Positions 29,124 to 38,209 of a stretch of DNA of 64,000 bases are shown piece after piece. The stretch covers positions 1,448,747-1,512,746 of the forward strand of contig NZ_CP047056.1 in NCBI RefSeq assembly GCF_011065405.1. Reading direction: 5' to 3'. The position numbers and the translations under genes were made by a program. The stretch is from Succinivibrio dextrinosolvens. Its GTDB lineage: Bacteria > Pseudomonadota > Gammaproteobacteria > Enterobacterales > Succinivibrionaceae. How positions within the stretch are numbered: position 1 is the stretch's first letter; each line of letters opens with the position of its first letter. The notes under the pieces were generated by a model that did no database searches, had not been told where the DNA came from, and saw only the letters and a list, made by a program, of their open reading frames with translations.

Positions 29124-29234
29124 TTACTCAAGTTTTGCGTTTCGATTTTAACTAAAAATCGTTGTTTAAATGAGGTGCTAGACCGCATCTTTATAACCTT
29201 TATCAGTTAATATTGAACTGCAAAAGTTGAGTAA
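29124..29234. mobile_element. MITE-like 111-bp element related to the IS4-like ends
   Basis: Ends are inverted: TTACTCAAGTTTTGCGTTT on the left and, in reverse complement, TTACTCAACTTTTGCAGTT on the right. The right end (TCAGTTAATATTGAACTGC and on) is nearly the same as the right end of the IS at 16758 (TCAGTTAATATTTAACTGC). No coding capacity. No clear target duplication. Confidence 0.6.
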
Positions 29235-29370
29235 TTTACAGTGACGGTAAATAAATTAACGATAACTTGGATGAATTAACAGTGGCAGTAATATATGCAT
29301 ATATTGAAACTCGGAGTTTTCTATATATAAACTATAAAATCCGAGTTATTCAAAGAAGTGTTCAATTCTT

Positions 29371-29634
29371 CTAGTGGTCGCCGTAATGACTTCCACATTC
29401 AACTATTTCAATAGTATCTTCTATGATTTTAAAGACGATGCGATTTTTATGATCTATTCTTACGCTCCAGAATCCGGCAAGATTTTCTGATAAAGGTTCA
29501 GGCTTACCTATGCATTTGTAGCCATTTCGCTCAATGCTTTTTATAAGGCTGTTGATCTTTTTTAATGTTTTTTTATCTAACTGTTGCCAATTTAGATATT
29601 CTTCCCATGCGTCGTCATGCCACATTAGTCGCAT
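29371..29634 (-). CDS. YoeB-family mRNA interferase toxin
   Basis: Ribosome-dependent endoribonuclease of 87 aa. It follows the E. coli YoeB pattern closely, keeping the catalytic E46 (GKPEP), R65 and H83, and the NLAGFWSVRID core. The last residues YGDH extend beyond the usual HY end. Its ATG overlaps the antitoxin stop (TAATG), so translation is coupled. All key residues are present, so it is likely active when freed. Confidence 0.92.
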   Translation of the reverse strand: MRLMWHDDAWEEYLNWQQLDKKTLKKINSLIKSIERNGYKCIGKPEPLSENLAGFWSVRIDHKNRIVFKIIEDTIEIVECGSHYGDH

Positions 29635-29897
29635 TATAGATCCTCAATTAACTCATGCTCATGAACATTTTTACTTGCTTTTAGATCTGCAATACGTTTC
29701 TCTAGCATCTCAATATGCTTTGGACTATCAAATGGATCTGCTGAAATCTCAAACGGAATTCGTCTTTCATTTCCAACTTTTCTTGCAAACAGTGTAAAGG
29801 CTGTACTTAAAGATAATCCCATTGCAGCACATGCATTTTCCATTTTCTTTTTTATTTCATAATCTAATTTAAAATTTACGTTTACTGTTTGAGCCAT
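29634..29897 (-). CDS. RelB/DinJ-family antitoxin
   Basis: Protein of 87 aa with an N-terminal ribbon-helix-helix (VNVNFKLDYEIKKKMENACAAMGLSLSTAFTLFARK) and a C-terminal toxin-binding tail. It belongs to the RelB/DinJ family rather than the YefM family that usually pairs with YoeB. AGGAG lies before the ATG. It is first in the operon and would autoregulate through the palindrome at 29919. Confidence 0.9.
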   Translation of the reverse strand: MAQTVNVNFKLDYEIKKKMENACAAMGLSLSTAFTLFARKVGNERRIPFEISADPFDSPKHIEMLEKRIADLKASKNVHEHELIEDL

Positions 29898-29918
29898 ATG
29901 AAATCTCCTACAATTTTC

Positions 29919-29938
29919 TTCTATATATGATTATAGAA
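29919..29938. promoter_or_regulatory. Toxin-antitoxin operator palindrome
   Basis: TTCTATA and TATAGAA are inverted repeats separated by 6 bp, 22 bp upstream of the antitoxin start, as expected for RHH autoregulation. Confidence 0.65.
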
Positions 29939-30339
29939 ATAATAAAGAAAAATACAAGAAAGATTCTTTATATCTTCTTAATCTCGGTCTTATCCTCCTT
30001 GATTTCATTGAGGATAACCTTGATGAATAAGACTACGGCCCACCTCGTAACATTGAAGAGAAAGCAGTTGACCACGATGCAATAAACGTGGTTGTTAAGG
30101 CTGGTAAATCTGTTATTGAATAGTCGTTAAATATTAAGTATCACGAGTAGCTTAAATGACAGGTGAAATGATTTATATCTATATCTTTTTCTAAATCTGG
30201 TCTTTTGTATAACTGAGTCATCTTTTTTTATATTATTTTCTGTTTTGTGACGCACGTCATTGAAACGCCCTGGGGGTAGAATGAAAAATGGCCGTCTTAT
30301 ATTTTTCGCAACTTTAATTATTAAAAAATAAGGAAAAAA
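29939..30339. other. Intergenic stretch with a possible gene remnant
   Basis: About 400 bp. An open frame near 30042-30123 reads YGPPRNIEEKAVDHDAINVV and ends in a TAG; its start is lost, so it looks like the tail of a decayed gene that I do not recognise. No promoter for the next gene is obvious. Confidence 0.4.
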
Positions 30340-31800
30340 ATGAACGAAAATGCAGAAGATATTGAGATAGATTTAGTACGACTTTTCAAATATCTTCTTT
30401 CAAAATATAAAGCTCATTTACTTTTAGGTATCATCTTTTCTGTTTTATTGTTTTCTTATAAGTTTTACAAATTTGAATATTCGGACATACCTCTTGAAGA
30501 AATTAACAACCTTTTCACCATTCAGAGGGAAGTAAAGTTACCGAATGGTCAGAAGAAAACAGAAAAAACAAAGGTTAACTACCGTTTATACAAGCAGAAT
30601 TTTCTTGCACAGGAATCAGAATACAATACAGCTATAAAAAATATTGAATATCAGAAGCAGAAGCTTAATTCCGTAATAGCTAATTTGAGTAACGAAGAAG
30701 ATATTCAGAAAGAGTACATGAAGAATTCTATTCTTTATAACATGCAGGATCCGGCAGCGTATCTTGAATGTGACTTTTTGTTCATTGTGTCTAACAAATA
30801 TCCAAACAGCAATTCATTGTCTAACTATAAAAACAATTCAGATAATACAAAATCACTAACTGATGAAGGGATGTTAACATCACCTGTTGTGGATTTTGCA
30901 AAAGAACTAATCTCTAGTAAAGATTTAATTGAGAAAGTCTCAAACAGACTTAATATTCCTGTAAAAAATTCTAAGAAACAGATTACAGAACTTACAGAGT
31001 TTAGAAAAATTACAAATAACACTTTTGTAATTGTAGCTAAGGGTAATAGTCCAGAAGTAATAGCTTTCCTGAAAGAACATATTAAAGATTTCTATCAGAG
31101 GCTAAATGAAGCTTTCAAGAGTGAATATCAGATTTCCTACTCTCAGACCTACTATGGCTCAATTAACAGTTCATTTATTGAAAAACTGAAAATAAGAGAA
31201 GAAGACAAATTAAATTCAATAATCAATAAGATTGAAAACAGCAAGAATCAAATTAGTAATATTCAGGACCCCGCTCCTATCGAAGAAAAACTTATTGATC
31301 TAGGCACATATAAAATCATCACTTATATAAAATTCGCCATAATAGGTTTTGCAGCAGGAATTTTTGCTGGACTTTCTCTGTTCGGCTGTAAATATCTATT
31401 CGATGGAAAACTAAAGGACGAAACCTATCTACAAAAACTGTTCTCAATAAAGATTCTTGCCTGTATTCATGATGGATCTTTCATAGAGAAAAACCACAAC
31501 GAAGAAAAACGTCTCAGTCAGTCAATTGAGTACTTATGCAAGGATAAAACGAAGATTTCCATCGTAAGCACACTTGATTTAGATGAAATCTATGAGCCCG
31601 TTAAAGTCATTGAGAACACGTTCTATAACACCAATACCGAAGTAATTGTTAAAAAACCTTTTGAAATTAAGGAAATAACAAGTAGTGATGCAGTACTCAT
31701 CATTGAAAAACTTGATAGTACAGACATAAAAGCAGCTGTTTCAGAAATCAATTTTCTAAAGGAAATTGAATGCAAAATCATCGGTATTGCATATGCGTAA
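30340..31800 (+). CDS. Wzz-like polysaccharide co-polymerase (chain-length determinant)
   Basis: Inner-membrane protein of 486 aa with transmembrane helices at about 28-46 and 330-352 enclosing a large periplasmic, coiled-coil-rich domain, the Wzz/PCP layout. The N-terminus EIDLVRLFKYLLSKYK is typical. A cytoplasmic domain of about 130 aa follows the second helix, as in PCP-2 proteins that fuse or pair with a tyrosine kinase, but no Walker motif is seen, so it is kinase-dead or a divergent regulatory part. AAGGAA precedes the ATG. No other polysaccharide gene is nearby. Confidence 0.65.
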   Translation: MNENAEDIEIDLVRLFKYLLSKYKAHLLLGIIFSVLLFSYKFYKFEYSDIPLEEINNLFTIQREVKLPNGQKKTEKTKVNYRLYKQNFLAQESEYNTAIKNIEYQKQKLNSVIANLSNEEDIQKEYMKNSILYNMQDPAAYLECDFLFIVSNKYPNSNSLSNYKNNSDNTKSLTDEGMLTSPVVDFAKELISSKDLIEKVSNRLNIPVKNSKKQITELTEFRKITNNTFVIVAKGNSPEVIAFLKEHIKDFYQRLNEAFKSEYQISYSQTYYGSINSSFIEKLKIREEDKLNSIINKIENSKNQISNIQDPAPIEEKLIDLGTYKIITYIKFAIIGFAAGIFAGLSLFGCKYLFDGKLKDETYLQKLFSIKILACIHDGSFIEKNHNEEKRLSQSIEYLCKDKTKISIVSTLDLDEIYEPVKVIENTFYNTNTEVIVKKPFEIKEITSSDAVLIIEKLDSTDIKAAVSEINFLKEIECKIIGIAYA

Positions 31801-31830
31801 GATTTAACTTTTGAGGTATATGAAAACATT

Positions 31831-31998
31831 ATGAAAAAAAGAAAACTAACAATCTGTGTATTTATATATCTTATTGCAGTTTTATTTTTGGGGAGTTCAC
31901 TCTTTGTTTACGGATGCGACAGTTCATCCGACTATAAAACAATAAAAATGAAACATGGAGATATTCCCCTGCCAAAGCCAATCAAACAACAGAAATAA
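31831..31998 (+). CDS. Small putative lipoprotein, 55 aa
   Basis: Frame of 55 codons beginning 30 bases after the Wzz-like gene. A basic start (MKKRK), a hydrophobic stretch, and VYGC with the cysteine at residue 29 suggest a lipoprotein signal. The mature part is about 27 residues, ending in a proline/lysine-rich tail. GAGG lies about 15 bases upstream, so the site is suboptimal. Probably made with the Wzz-like protein; function unknown. Confidence 0.55.
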   Translation: MKKRKLTICVFIYLIAVLFLGSSLFVYGCDSSSDYKTIKMKHGDIPLPKPIKQQK

Positions 31999-32051
31999 AC
32001 ATATTTGGTTGAGATTTAATCTCATTTTTTATTTAGGTATGAGGAAATATT

Positions 32052-35000
32052 ATGATTAAACAAACAAGAAATGCTATGCATATGCTTATTGAAGCTTATA
32101 AAGCTGTATATAAACAAGCTATGTCAAAAGGCACCGGAGTTAAATATGCTGGAGGTAATTTACTTAAGTTACTATTAATTTTATCTTCAGTAGGCTGTGC
32201 TCATGCTTCAACTTCTATAAACTTACCATTTGGAAACAGAAGTTTATACGACATAACTCCAACTATTTATGAAAACCCTTTAACAAACAATTCTGATGTT
32301 AATGCAGTAGGTAATCTTGGACATGAAATGGCATGGATGCTTTTGGAGGCATACAAACATACCGACAGCAACAAGAACGAATTAAAAGAGGATATAGAAA
32401 GTGAAGGCGGATCTTACCAGAATGCTGTTAATCTTTTAAATCAGGCTAATTTTCAAAATGTAACAACTCTTGATTTGGCTAACACTGCAGAAATAACCTT
32501 AAATAGTGTTACAGTTAATGGAGGTCTAGTTTTCCTGGAGACAGGATTTGGTAATAGTGAGAATCAATCGCTAACCATAAACGGAGATACTAATGTTAAA
32601 CAAGGCTTTTTATACCTCGGAACCAGAACAGATGATAATGCTCCTGCCTCTACTGTTACAGCTACAGGCCTTGTCACCTACAGTGGCATATCAACAGGTG
32701 AAATAAAAGGAAAGACTAATCTAAATGGAGGTCTTTTAATTGAGGATTATGCTAGTGTGGATCTAGGAAGTGGTTCTGATATCACAGGTAATATTAAAAT
32801 TACTTCAAAAGGAACTACAGATTCAAATGCTTTTTCTAATTTAGAAAAACAGTACGGAGTCTGGGGTAAATCTATTAGTGATTTCTTAAAAGTTGAAAGT
32901 GAAACAACCGGCGGATTGAATGTTGGACATGGTTCATCAAAAATTACAGGTGAAGTTGATATTGATGGAGGAAAACTCACTGTCGTTGATTTCGCAGATG
33001 TTTCTTCAGACAAATCTCCTGCACCTGAATTAACCATCACAAAAAACGTTAAAGTATCCAATGCAGGTGAAATCCTAGTCATGGGTACAAAAGACGCAAA
33101 TGGAAATAATTATCCAGGAAAACTGACAATAAATCAAAATCTTACTGTATCTGGTAATGGCTCAAAAGTAACAGTAGGAAGCCTAAAGGATTCAAGCGCT
33201 CAAGGAATACTTATAGTAGAAGGGGATACAATTGTCGATGATAAAGGTAGTATTGTAGTTGGACAAAACGGAATTGCGAAATTACAAGGAAGTGTAACGT
33301 TAGATGGCGCAAATGCTATTGTTACCAATGGTAATGGTAGCGTAGAAATGAAAACCCCAACAATCAAAAACTTTACAGCAAATGATGCCTCTACTAGTTA
33401 TACTCTGGACGGCGAAGCAAACATAACAGCTACCGACATGACATCGAATGAAGTGACATTTAAAGAAGTCGCAAACGTAGAATCATCCAAATTTGCAACA
33501 ACTACCTTAATATTCGAAGGAAAATCAAATCTTAATAAGACTACAGTTACAACAAATACACTAACATTCAAAGATGAAGCTAAAGTTTATGACTCAACAA
33601 TTCAAGCGTCAAAAGTTAACCTATCAAGTCTATTAAAACTTGATCCTTCAACTTTGACCACATCTTCACTTCTATTTAACAACAATGGTAAGTTAGCAAT
33701 CTTAACTGGTTCTGCAACTTATGTAGGAAACAGTAGTGATTTTGAGTCAACAGGTTCTGTTAATGGCAAGGCATTATTATCATTAGCATCAGGAATTTCT
33801 CTAAAGAATACCAATGCAATTTATCTACATGGAACAAAGACAAATGATCAGGTAGATGATATTACCGCCAATACAGTTACCTTAGATGAAGGTTCTACTC
33901 TTGAACTATACGGAGGCGCATTCACCAGCGGTGCAGCTATTACCTTCTCAGATGGAAATGGTACTTTTACTGTTAAGGACGGATCAAAGATTGTTCTTAA
34001 AGGGAAACAGGCCTCAGGAAAGAATGTTGTAGTAACAGGTGCTTCAACAATTGACACACCAGAAGATTGGAAGACTTATTTGTCATCTGACAATATCTTA
34101 TATCAGATTAATGATGCTGCCCCTACTAACGACGGTAGTTATGTTGTTGATTTAGCAATATCCTCAACTGGTGTAGCTGCTGTGAGTGGAGGCATTAGTC
34201 CAAGCTTATCAAGAGCTATTGTTAACCAGGCAAACGGTACTGGTACAGATTCAACCAAAAATAATGGTCTTGGCATCATGACTCAAATGATCGAGAAAAT
34301 CGGTACCGGTTCATCATCTGAAATCAGCAGATTCCGTGACGAGGCAAACTCTGTAACAGGCTTCATCTTCGGCGGTGTTCCTCTGTTAAATGAGCTTGTT
34401 GCTCAGATTGCACACGACAATGTTGAACAGCACAATGGCTTTACAACTACAGGAGCAAACCACGCAGCTGTTAAGGGAACCAATGCAACTGTCTGGGCAA
34501 TGCCATTCTACAAGCACTCTAAGTCAGACTCCTTCAAGATTGAAGGTTCAACCTATGGTCTGAAGGCTAAGATTTATGGCTTAAGTATGGGTACTGATTT
34601 TGAAGTTGCTGACGGCTTCCGTCTAGGCTTTGATGGTATCGTTGGTCATGCTAAGACTGACAGTAAAGGCAGCTTAGATCCTTCTGAGGATGATGCTTCA
34701 TTCTGGGGTCTTGGTACCTATGGTTCATACAACTATGAGAACCTGAAGGTTATGGCAGATATTGGTTATACAGCAATGAATACCGATACTGACCTTCACA
34801 CCTCATATGGTACTCTGACAGCAAAGAACACCAAGTCATATACATTTACAACAGGTGTTAACGCCAAGTACAACTTTGCTCTAACCTATGCTGACGTTGC
34901 TCCTCATGTTGGTATTCGTTACAACCACGCTAACATCGATAAGTACAAGGTTAAGAGACAGGGTGATGTAATGTTGACTGGTGACAGCATCAGCCAGAAC

Positions 35001-35321
35001 TACTTCCAGTTCCCTATCGGTGTAGAGGTTTCAAAACAGTTTGTCTGTGGCGAATGGAACTTAAAGCCAATGTTTGATTTAACAGCAACAGTCAACGCTG
35101 GAGATAAAGATCTTGATGCTAAGACAACACTTACTGGCTTTGACAACAAGTACGGAGAAGTTTCAACTAATGCTGAAGTGTTAGACTCTGTAAGTATTCG
35201 TGGAAGTCTTGGTTTAGAAGCTAAATATGGTGCTTTAGGACTTGGTGTAGGATACTCCTTCACTGGTTCAGAGAACGTAAAGGATCACGTATTTGCGGCT
35301 GGTGTTAACTACACCTTCTAA
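32052..35321 (+). CDS. Type V autotransporter, surface-exposed passenger
   Basis: Protein of 1089 aa. A long signal region (1-52, cleavage likely after AHA) resembles the extended signals of autotransporters. The passenger (about 55-780) is rich in Ser, Thr, Asn and Gly with repeated beta-strand turns (LTITKNVKVSNAGEI type), a beta-helix pattern. The last 275 aa form a beta-barrel ending in NYTF with a terminal aromatic residue for BAM recognition. No protease motif is seen; adhesion is the likely role. Base composition shifts to a less AT-rich style from about 34250, where the barrel starts. Confidence 0.85.
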   Translation: MIKQTRNAMHMLIEAYKAVYKQAMSKGTGVKYAGGNLLKLLLILSSVGCAHASTSINLPFGNRSLYDITPTIYENPLTNNSDVNAVGNLGHEMAWMLLEAYKHTDSNKNELKEDIESEGGSYQNAVNLLNQANFQNVTTLDLANTAEITLNSVTVNGGLVFLETGFGNSENQSLTINGDTNVKQGFLYLGTRTDDNAPASTVTATGLVTYSGISTGEIKGKTNLNGGLLIEDYASVDLGSGSDITGNIKITSKGTTDSNAFSNLEKQYGVWGKSISDFLKVESETTGGLNVGHGSSKITGEVDIDGGKLTVVDFADVSSDKSPAPELTITKNVKVSNAGEILVMGTKDANGNNYPGKLTINQNLTVSGNGSKVTVGSLKDSSAQGILIVEGDTIVDDKGSIVVGQNGIAKLQGSVTLDGANAIVTNGNGSVEMKTPTIKNFTANDASTSYTLDGEANITATDMTSNEVTFKEVANVESSKFATTTLIFEGKSNLNKTTVTTNTLTFKDEAKVYDSTIQASKVNLSSLLKLDPSTLTTSSLLFNNNGKLAILTGSATYVGNSSDFESTGSVNGKALLSLASGISLKNTNAIYLHGTKTNDQVDDITANTVTLDEGSTLELYGGAFTSGAAITFSDGNGTFTVKDGSKIVLKGKQASGKNVVVTGASTIDTPEDWKTYLSSDNILYQINDAAPTNDGSYVVDLAISSTGVAAVSGGISPSLSRAIVNQANGTGTDSTKNNGLGIMTQMIEKIGTGSSSEISRFRDEANSVTGFIFGGVPLLNELVAQIAHDNVEQHNGFTTTGANHAAVKGTNATVWAMPFYKHSKSDSFKIEGSTYGLKAKIYGLSMGTDFEVADGFRLGFDGIVGHAKTDSKGSLDPSEDDASFWGLGTYGSYNYENLKVMADIGYTAMNTDTDLHTSYGTLTAKNTKSYTFTTGVNAKYNFALTYADVAPHVGIRYNHANIDKYKVKRQGDVMLTGDSISQNYFQFPIGVEVSKQFVCGEWNLKPMFDLTATVNAGDKDLDAKTTLTGFDNKYGEVSTNAEVLDSVSIRGSLGLEAKYGALGLGVGYSFTGSENVKDHVFAAGVNYTF

Positions 35322-36071
35322 TCCATGCAACTATCGCAATCTCAAAGCATATAATAAATTTATGCTTTAGATAGCATGAAAACCTCCAGTCAGATTTGAT
35401 TCTGACTGGAGTAAATCAAATTTATTCCCTGCCATTTATTTATCTATTGTAAATCTTTCTGATTGCAGATTATTCCTTATTAGATTTATATGAGATTTTT
35501 ATTTATTTTCCAACACAAATCATTAGTAGATATTGGTAGCAATTAATAAATTCAATTCTGACAGCTAGAGCAATACACAGAGTTCGCAGCGTCAATTTTT
35601 ACATTTACGCCTCGTCCTTTATAAAACATTCATCAGTAAAAGCTTAAAAGAATACGCTTTTATTCACGTCTAAAGAATTTAAAAGATCAAGAAGATTTTG
35701 AGTTGTTATCCTGTTATTTAGAAAAAAAAATAATGAATATTATTCTTGTCTAATTCTCATATTTTATATATGCATCGTTTTTATTCTATACATAAGATCT
35801 TGTGTTCAGCCACAAACAAATATCCATATAAGAAGATCTGCATTTCATAAAGTTGGCAAGTTATTCTGTTATGCATACGCTAAGAGATTAGATAAATTCT
35901 TATGTAATAAAGTATAGGTTTCGCTGTATGCCTTACGTCATTTTTGAATGTATATTTTTAGTTTGATCAAAGATTGTGTATGGATAGATAAAGGTAACCA
36001 AAGAAATTCTCTACACTGTCGAGAATTTTTGGAATACAACAAAGTGTTTATATTCCTCATGCAAAGCTTAG

Positions 36072-36094
36072 TTTTCCACAACGAGTTTTCCACA
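36072..36094. repeat. Two DnaA-box-like repeats near attR
   Basis: TTTTCCACA at 36072-36080 and 36086-36094, 14 bp apart, one mismatch from the DnaA consensus. They mirror the DnaA box near attL. Confidence 0.4.
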
Positions 36095-36192
36095 AAAAAG
36101 TAACTCTATATAAATAAAAGATCTCTATAAGATCTCTATAGGCTTTTTTATTTTTTAATTTTGAAAAAATAGAAGGAAAATAAGACAAGAAT

Positions 36193-36240
36193 CAATTCAC
36201 CATTTTTTATTCACCTTTTATGGTGAATAGAAGGTGATCC
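36193..36240. promoter_or_regulatory. Putative integrase arm sites, right end
   Basis: TTCACC at 36196 and 36210 plus inverted copies GGTGAA at 36222 and GGTGAT at 36233. The block CAATTCACCAT is shared with the left end (16832). Confidence 0.5.
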
Positions 36241-36362
36241 TTGGTAAAAAATCCCAAAAAATCCCATTTAGTATTTTTTATAAAAATAAATTAAATTACA
36301 ATAAGTTAAATAAGGATTTAATGGTATTTTGTTAACTTTGAAAACGTTGAAAAAAGGGATTT

Positions 36363-36376
36363 TGTGGTGCCGAAGA
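36363..36376. repeat. Right attachment site (attR core) in tRNA-Leu
   Basis: TGTGGTGCCGAAGA, identical to 16770-16783, overlapping the 3' acceptor end of the tRNA gene. The tRNA is left intact. Confidence 0.82.
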
Positions 36377-36451
36377 TGGGACTCGAACCCATACGCTTTT
36401 AAGGGCGGCGGATTTTGAATCCGCTGCGTCTACCAATTCCGCCACTTCGGC
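36365..36451 (-). tRNA. tRNA-Leu (anticodon CAA)
   Basis: An 87-nt gene on the minus strand with a 7-bp acceptor stem (GCCGAAG / CTTCGGC), a long variable arm typical of tRNA-Leu, the anticodon loop TTCAAAA reading CAA, a T-arm with GGTTCGAGTCC and an encoded CCA. Its 3' end serves as the island integration site and is preserved. Confidence 0.97.
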
Positions 36452-36628
36452 CTGAAGAGTTGAAAATTTGATAAGTAATGTTAAGCAACTCGCTCATATT
36501 ACATTAAAAAATCAGCTATTTCAATAAAAATCTAAGCAAATACATTCTACTGTCAATCACGATCGGATAAATCCGAGGGATTGCAAGTCAGCATAACATA
36601 GATGAAAAAAGTTCTGTTAAGAAATACA

Positions 36629-37696
36629 TTAAGATTTTCTTTTTAAGAGGTATATGGCCAGAGCTAAAAACACCGCTGTTGCAAAAGTCGCTCCCAGAAT
36701 AGGAGGGACTCCATATACAATGGAGAATGGGGCGACAATCTGATTTAGAACATAATAGCCAAAACCTAAAGCAATACCAGACAGAATTCTAGTACCCATA
36801 TTCATTGATCTTAATGGACCAAATATAGTTGATAAAGCCAAAAGAAGCATTACAAGCATAATAACAGGAGATAAAAGCTTGTTATAGAAAGACAGACGAT
36901 ATCTGGCTGAATCAACTCCGTTCTGCTCGATATAGTTAATATAATCGTGAAGCTGAAGAACAGAAAGCTTATCCGAAATCTCGCTTAAAATTTCAATTCG
37001 TTCTAGATTAACACTAAAAGGCCAAATTTGGGTCTTAAATGTCCTATAAGTAACTCCATCATCAGAAATTACCTGTTCAACCACATCATTCATTACCCAG
37101 TGGTTATCAACATAGTTACCAGTTGCAGCTTTTGTAAATGACTTAAGCTTTGTCCCCTCGTATTCATATTTAGACACACCTGCAATAGTCTTTCTGTTAA
37201 TCATTGCACAGATTCCGATAAAGCTGTCGCCTTCCTTGATCCATGCTCCACTTGTCGTAACAGAAACACCGGTTGAAGCGGAAGCATGTCTGTAGTACTC
37301 ATCTTCTGCATGTTTATCCAGTTTAGGAATAGCAGTTTCAGACAGAGCTATAACCACCATAATCACAGGAATTAAACTTTTGATACAGGAAATTCCAATA
37401 TTAAGTTTGGAAAGACCAATAGACTGTAGAATGATAATCTCAGAATTTCTGGCCATCATTCCAAGACCGATAACTCCACCGATCAGAATTGAAACAGGAA
37501 AGAACTGAACAAAGACAATTGGAATTCTATAGCAGGTATAAACAAGCACAAATCCGAAATCAATATCTCCACGTCCAATATATCTTAGAGCATCAATCAG
37601 GTTAATAAGACCGGCAAACAGAGTTAAACAGACTGAAACCAAAACAACTGAAAAAACAATATTTTTTCCGACGTATCTATCTAATATTCCGTACAT
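36629..37696 (-). CDS. lptG: LPS export permease LptG
   Basis: Inner-membrane half of the LptB2FG ABC transporter that extracts lipopolysaccharide. I start at the ATG at 37696 (MYGILDRYVGKNI), giving 355 aa like E. coli LptG; the frame is open 14 codons further. Three transmembrane helices at each end flank a periplasmic beta-jellyroll domain (about 135-270). The conserved LSTIFGPLRS segment near the end, which touches LptB, is present. Its usual neighbour lptF is 5.8 kb away on the same strand, separated by an AraC-type gene and an IS21-like element. Confidence 0.93.
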   Translation of the reverse strand: MYGILDRYVGKNIVFSVVLVSVCLTLFAGLINLIDALRYIGRGDIDFGFVLVYTCYRIPIVFVQFFPVSILIGGVIGLGMMARNSEIIILQSIGLSKLNIGISCIKSLIPVIMVVIALSETAIPKLDKHAEDEYYRHASASTGVSVTTSGAWIKEGDSFIGICAMINRKTIAGVSKYEYEGTKLKSFTKAATGNYVDNHWVMNDVVEQVISDDGVTYRTFKTQIWPFSVNLERIEILSEISDKLSVLQLHDYINYIEQNGVDSARYRLSFYNKLLSPVIMLVMLLLALSTIFGPLRSMNMGTRILSGIALGFGYYVLNQIVAPFSIVYGVPPILGATFATAVFLALAIYLLKRKS

Positions 37697-38098
37697 AAGA
37701 TCATTCCACGCTAAAACTGACTTAATTCTACCATACAAGCAGGATTTAGATATTAGACATATAAATATATATGGATTTAAAAATATTCACTTTTATTAGG
37801 ACAAATTTATTTTTAAGAAAAATTATTTTTACAAAAACACTTAATTTGTATAGTAAAAATATAAAAAAAGTAACAATAAAATATTAAATAAAAAAAATAA
37901 TGAAATTAAAAGGGAAAAGAACTCGGTTTAAAATATGCCGTTTTCTAAATAATTAATCGAAACATAAAACAAAAATGCGATAAAATTCATATTAATGAAT
38001 ATAAAAAAACACCTTTTGTAAAAAATTCTAAAAATCTAAGTCGCTATGTTTTATAATCTGTCACAGAATAAGACAAGTAATTATAAAGAAATAAAAAA
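37697..38098. promoter_or_regulatory. AT-rich gap between lptG and the araC fragment
   Basis: No gene seen. TATAAT at about 38052 could be the -10 of the AraC-type gene, but no good -35 is spaced with it. Confidence 0.35.
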
Positions 38099-38209
38099 AT
38101 GACACTAAAATTACCAATTGCTTTGAAAGAAAGAACAATTGATTCTCCTTTCACCTATTTCCGCTATGACAGTGCAAAATACTTTAGATCAGGTGCATTA
38201 ATTTTGTAG
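38099..38209 (+). pseudogene. AraC-family regulator, 5' fragment
   Basis: ATG at 38099 opens MTLKLPIALKERTIDSPFTY and continues to ALIL and a TAG contributed by the IS21-like element. Removing the element and one ATTAAT copy carries this frame to 42579 (MVQIK), then a one-base frameshift separates it from the rest of the AraC gene. The fragment is the N-terminus before the cupin domain. Confidence 0.6.

Larger units (their letters stand above)
35322..36362. other. Non-coding right flank of the island
   Basis: More than 1 kb without a credible gene. After the autotransporter there are two hairpins: AAGCATA/TATGCTT (about 35344-35368) and a strong 11-bp stem CTCCAGTCAGA / TCTGACTGGAG at 35384-35411, the likely terminator. 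A further AATTCTC/GAGAATT hairpin with a T run lies near 36004-36030. DnaA-like boxes and arm-site-like repeats follow toward attR. Confidence 0.6.
16770..36376. mobile_element. Genomic island integrated at the tRNA-Leu(CAA) 3' end
   Basis: About 19.6 kb bounded by TGTGGTGCCGAAGA at 16770-16783 and 36363-36376. The right copy is the 3' end of an intact tRNA-Leu gene and the left one is a displaced copy. Inside are a repressor, an AlpA-like gene, a tyrosine integrase, a MobC-like protein, an oriT-like site and cargo genes, which fits an integrative mobilizable element. The integrase lies mid-island rather than at an end, and no relaxase or conjugation gene is present. The core is cut by IS66 and IS21 elements. 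Confidence 0.82.

Noticed and set aside
16770-36376. Prophage
   Set aside because: Repressor, AlpA-like protein and integrase are present, but no capsid, tail, terminase or lysis gene; MobC-like and oriT-like features fit a mobilizable element better.
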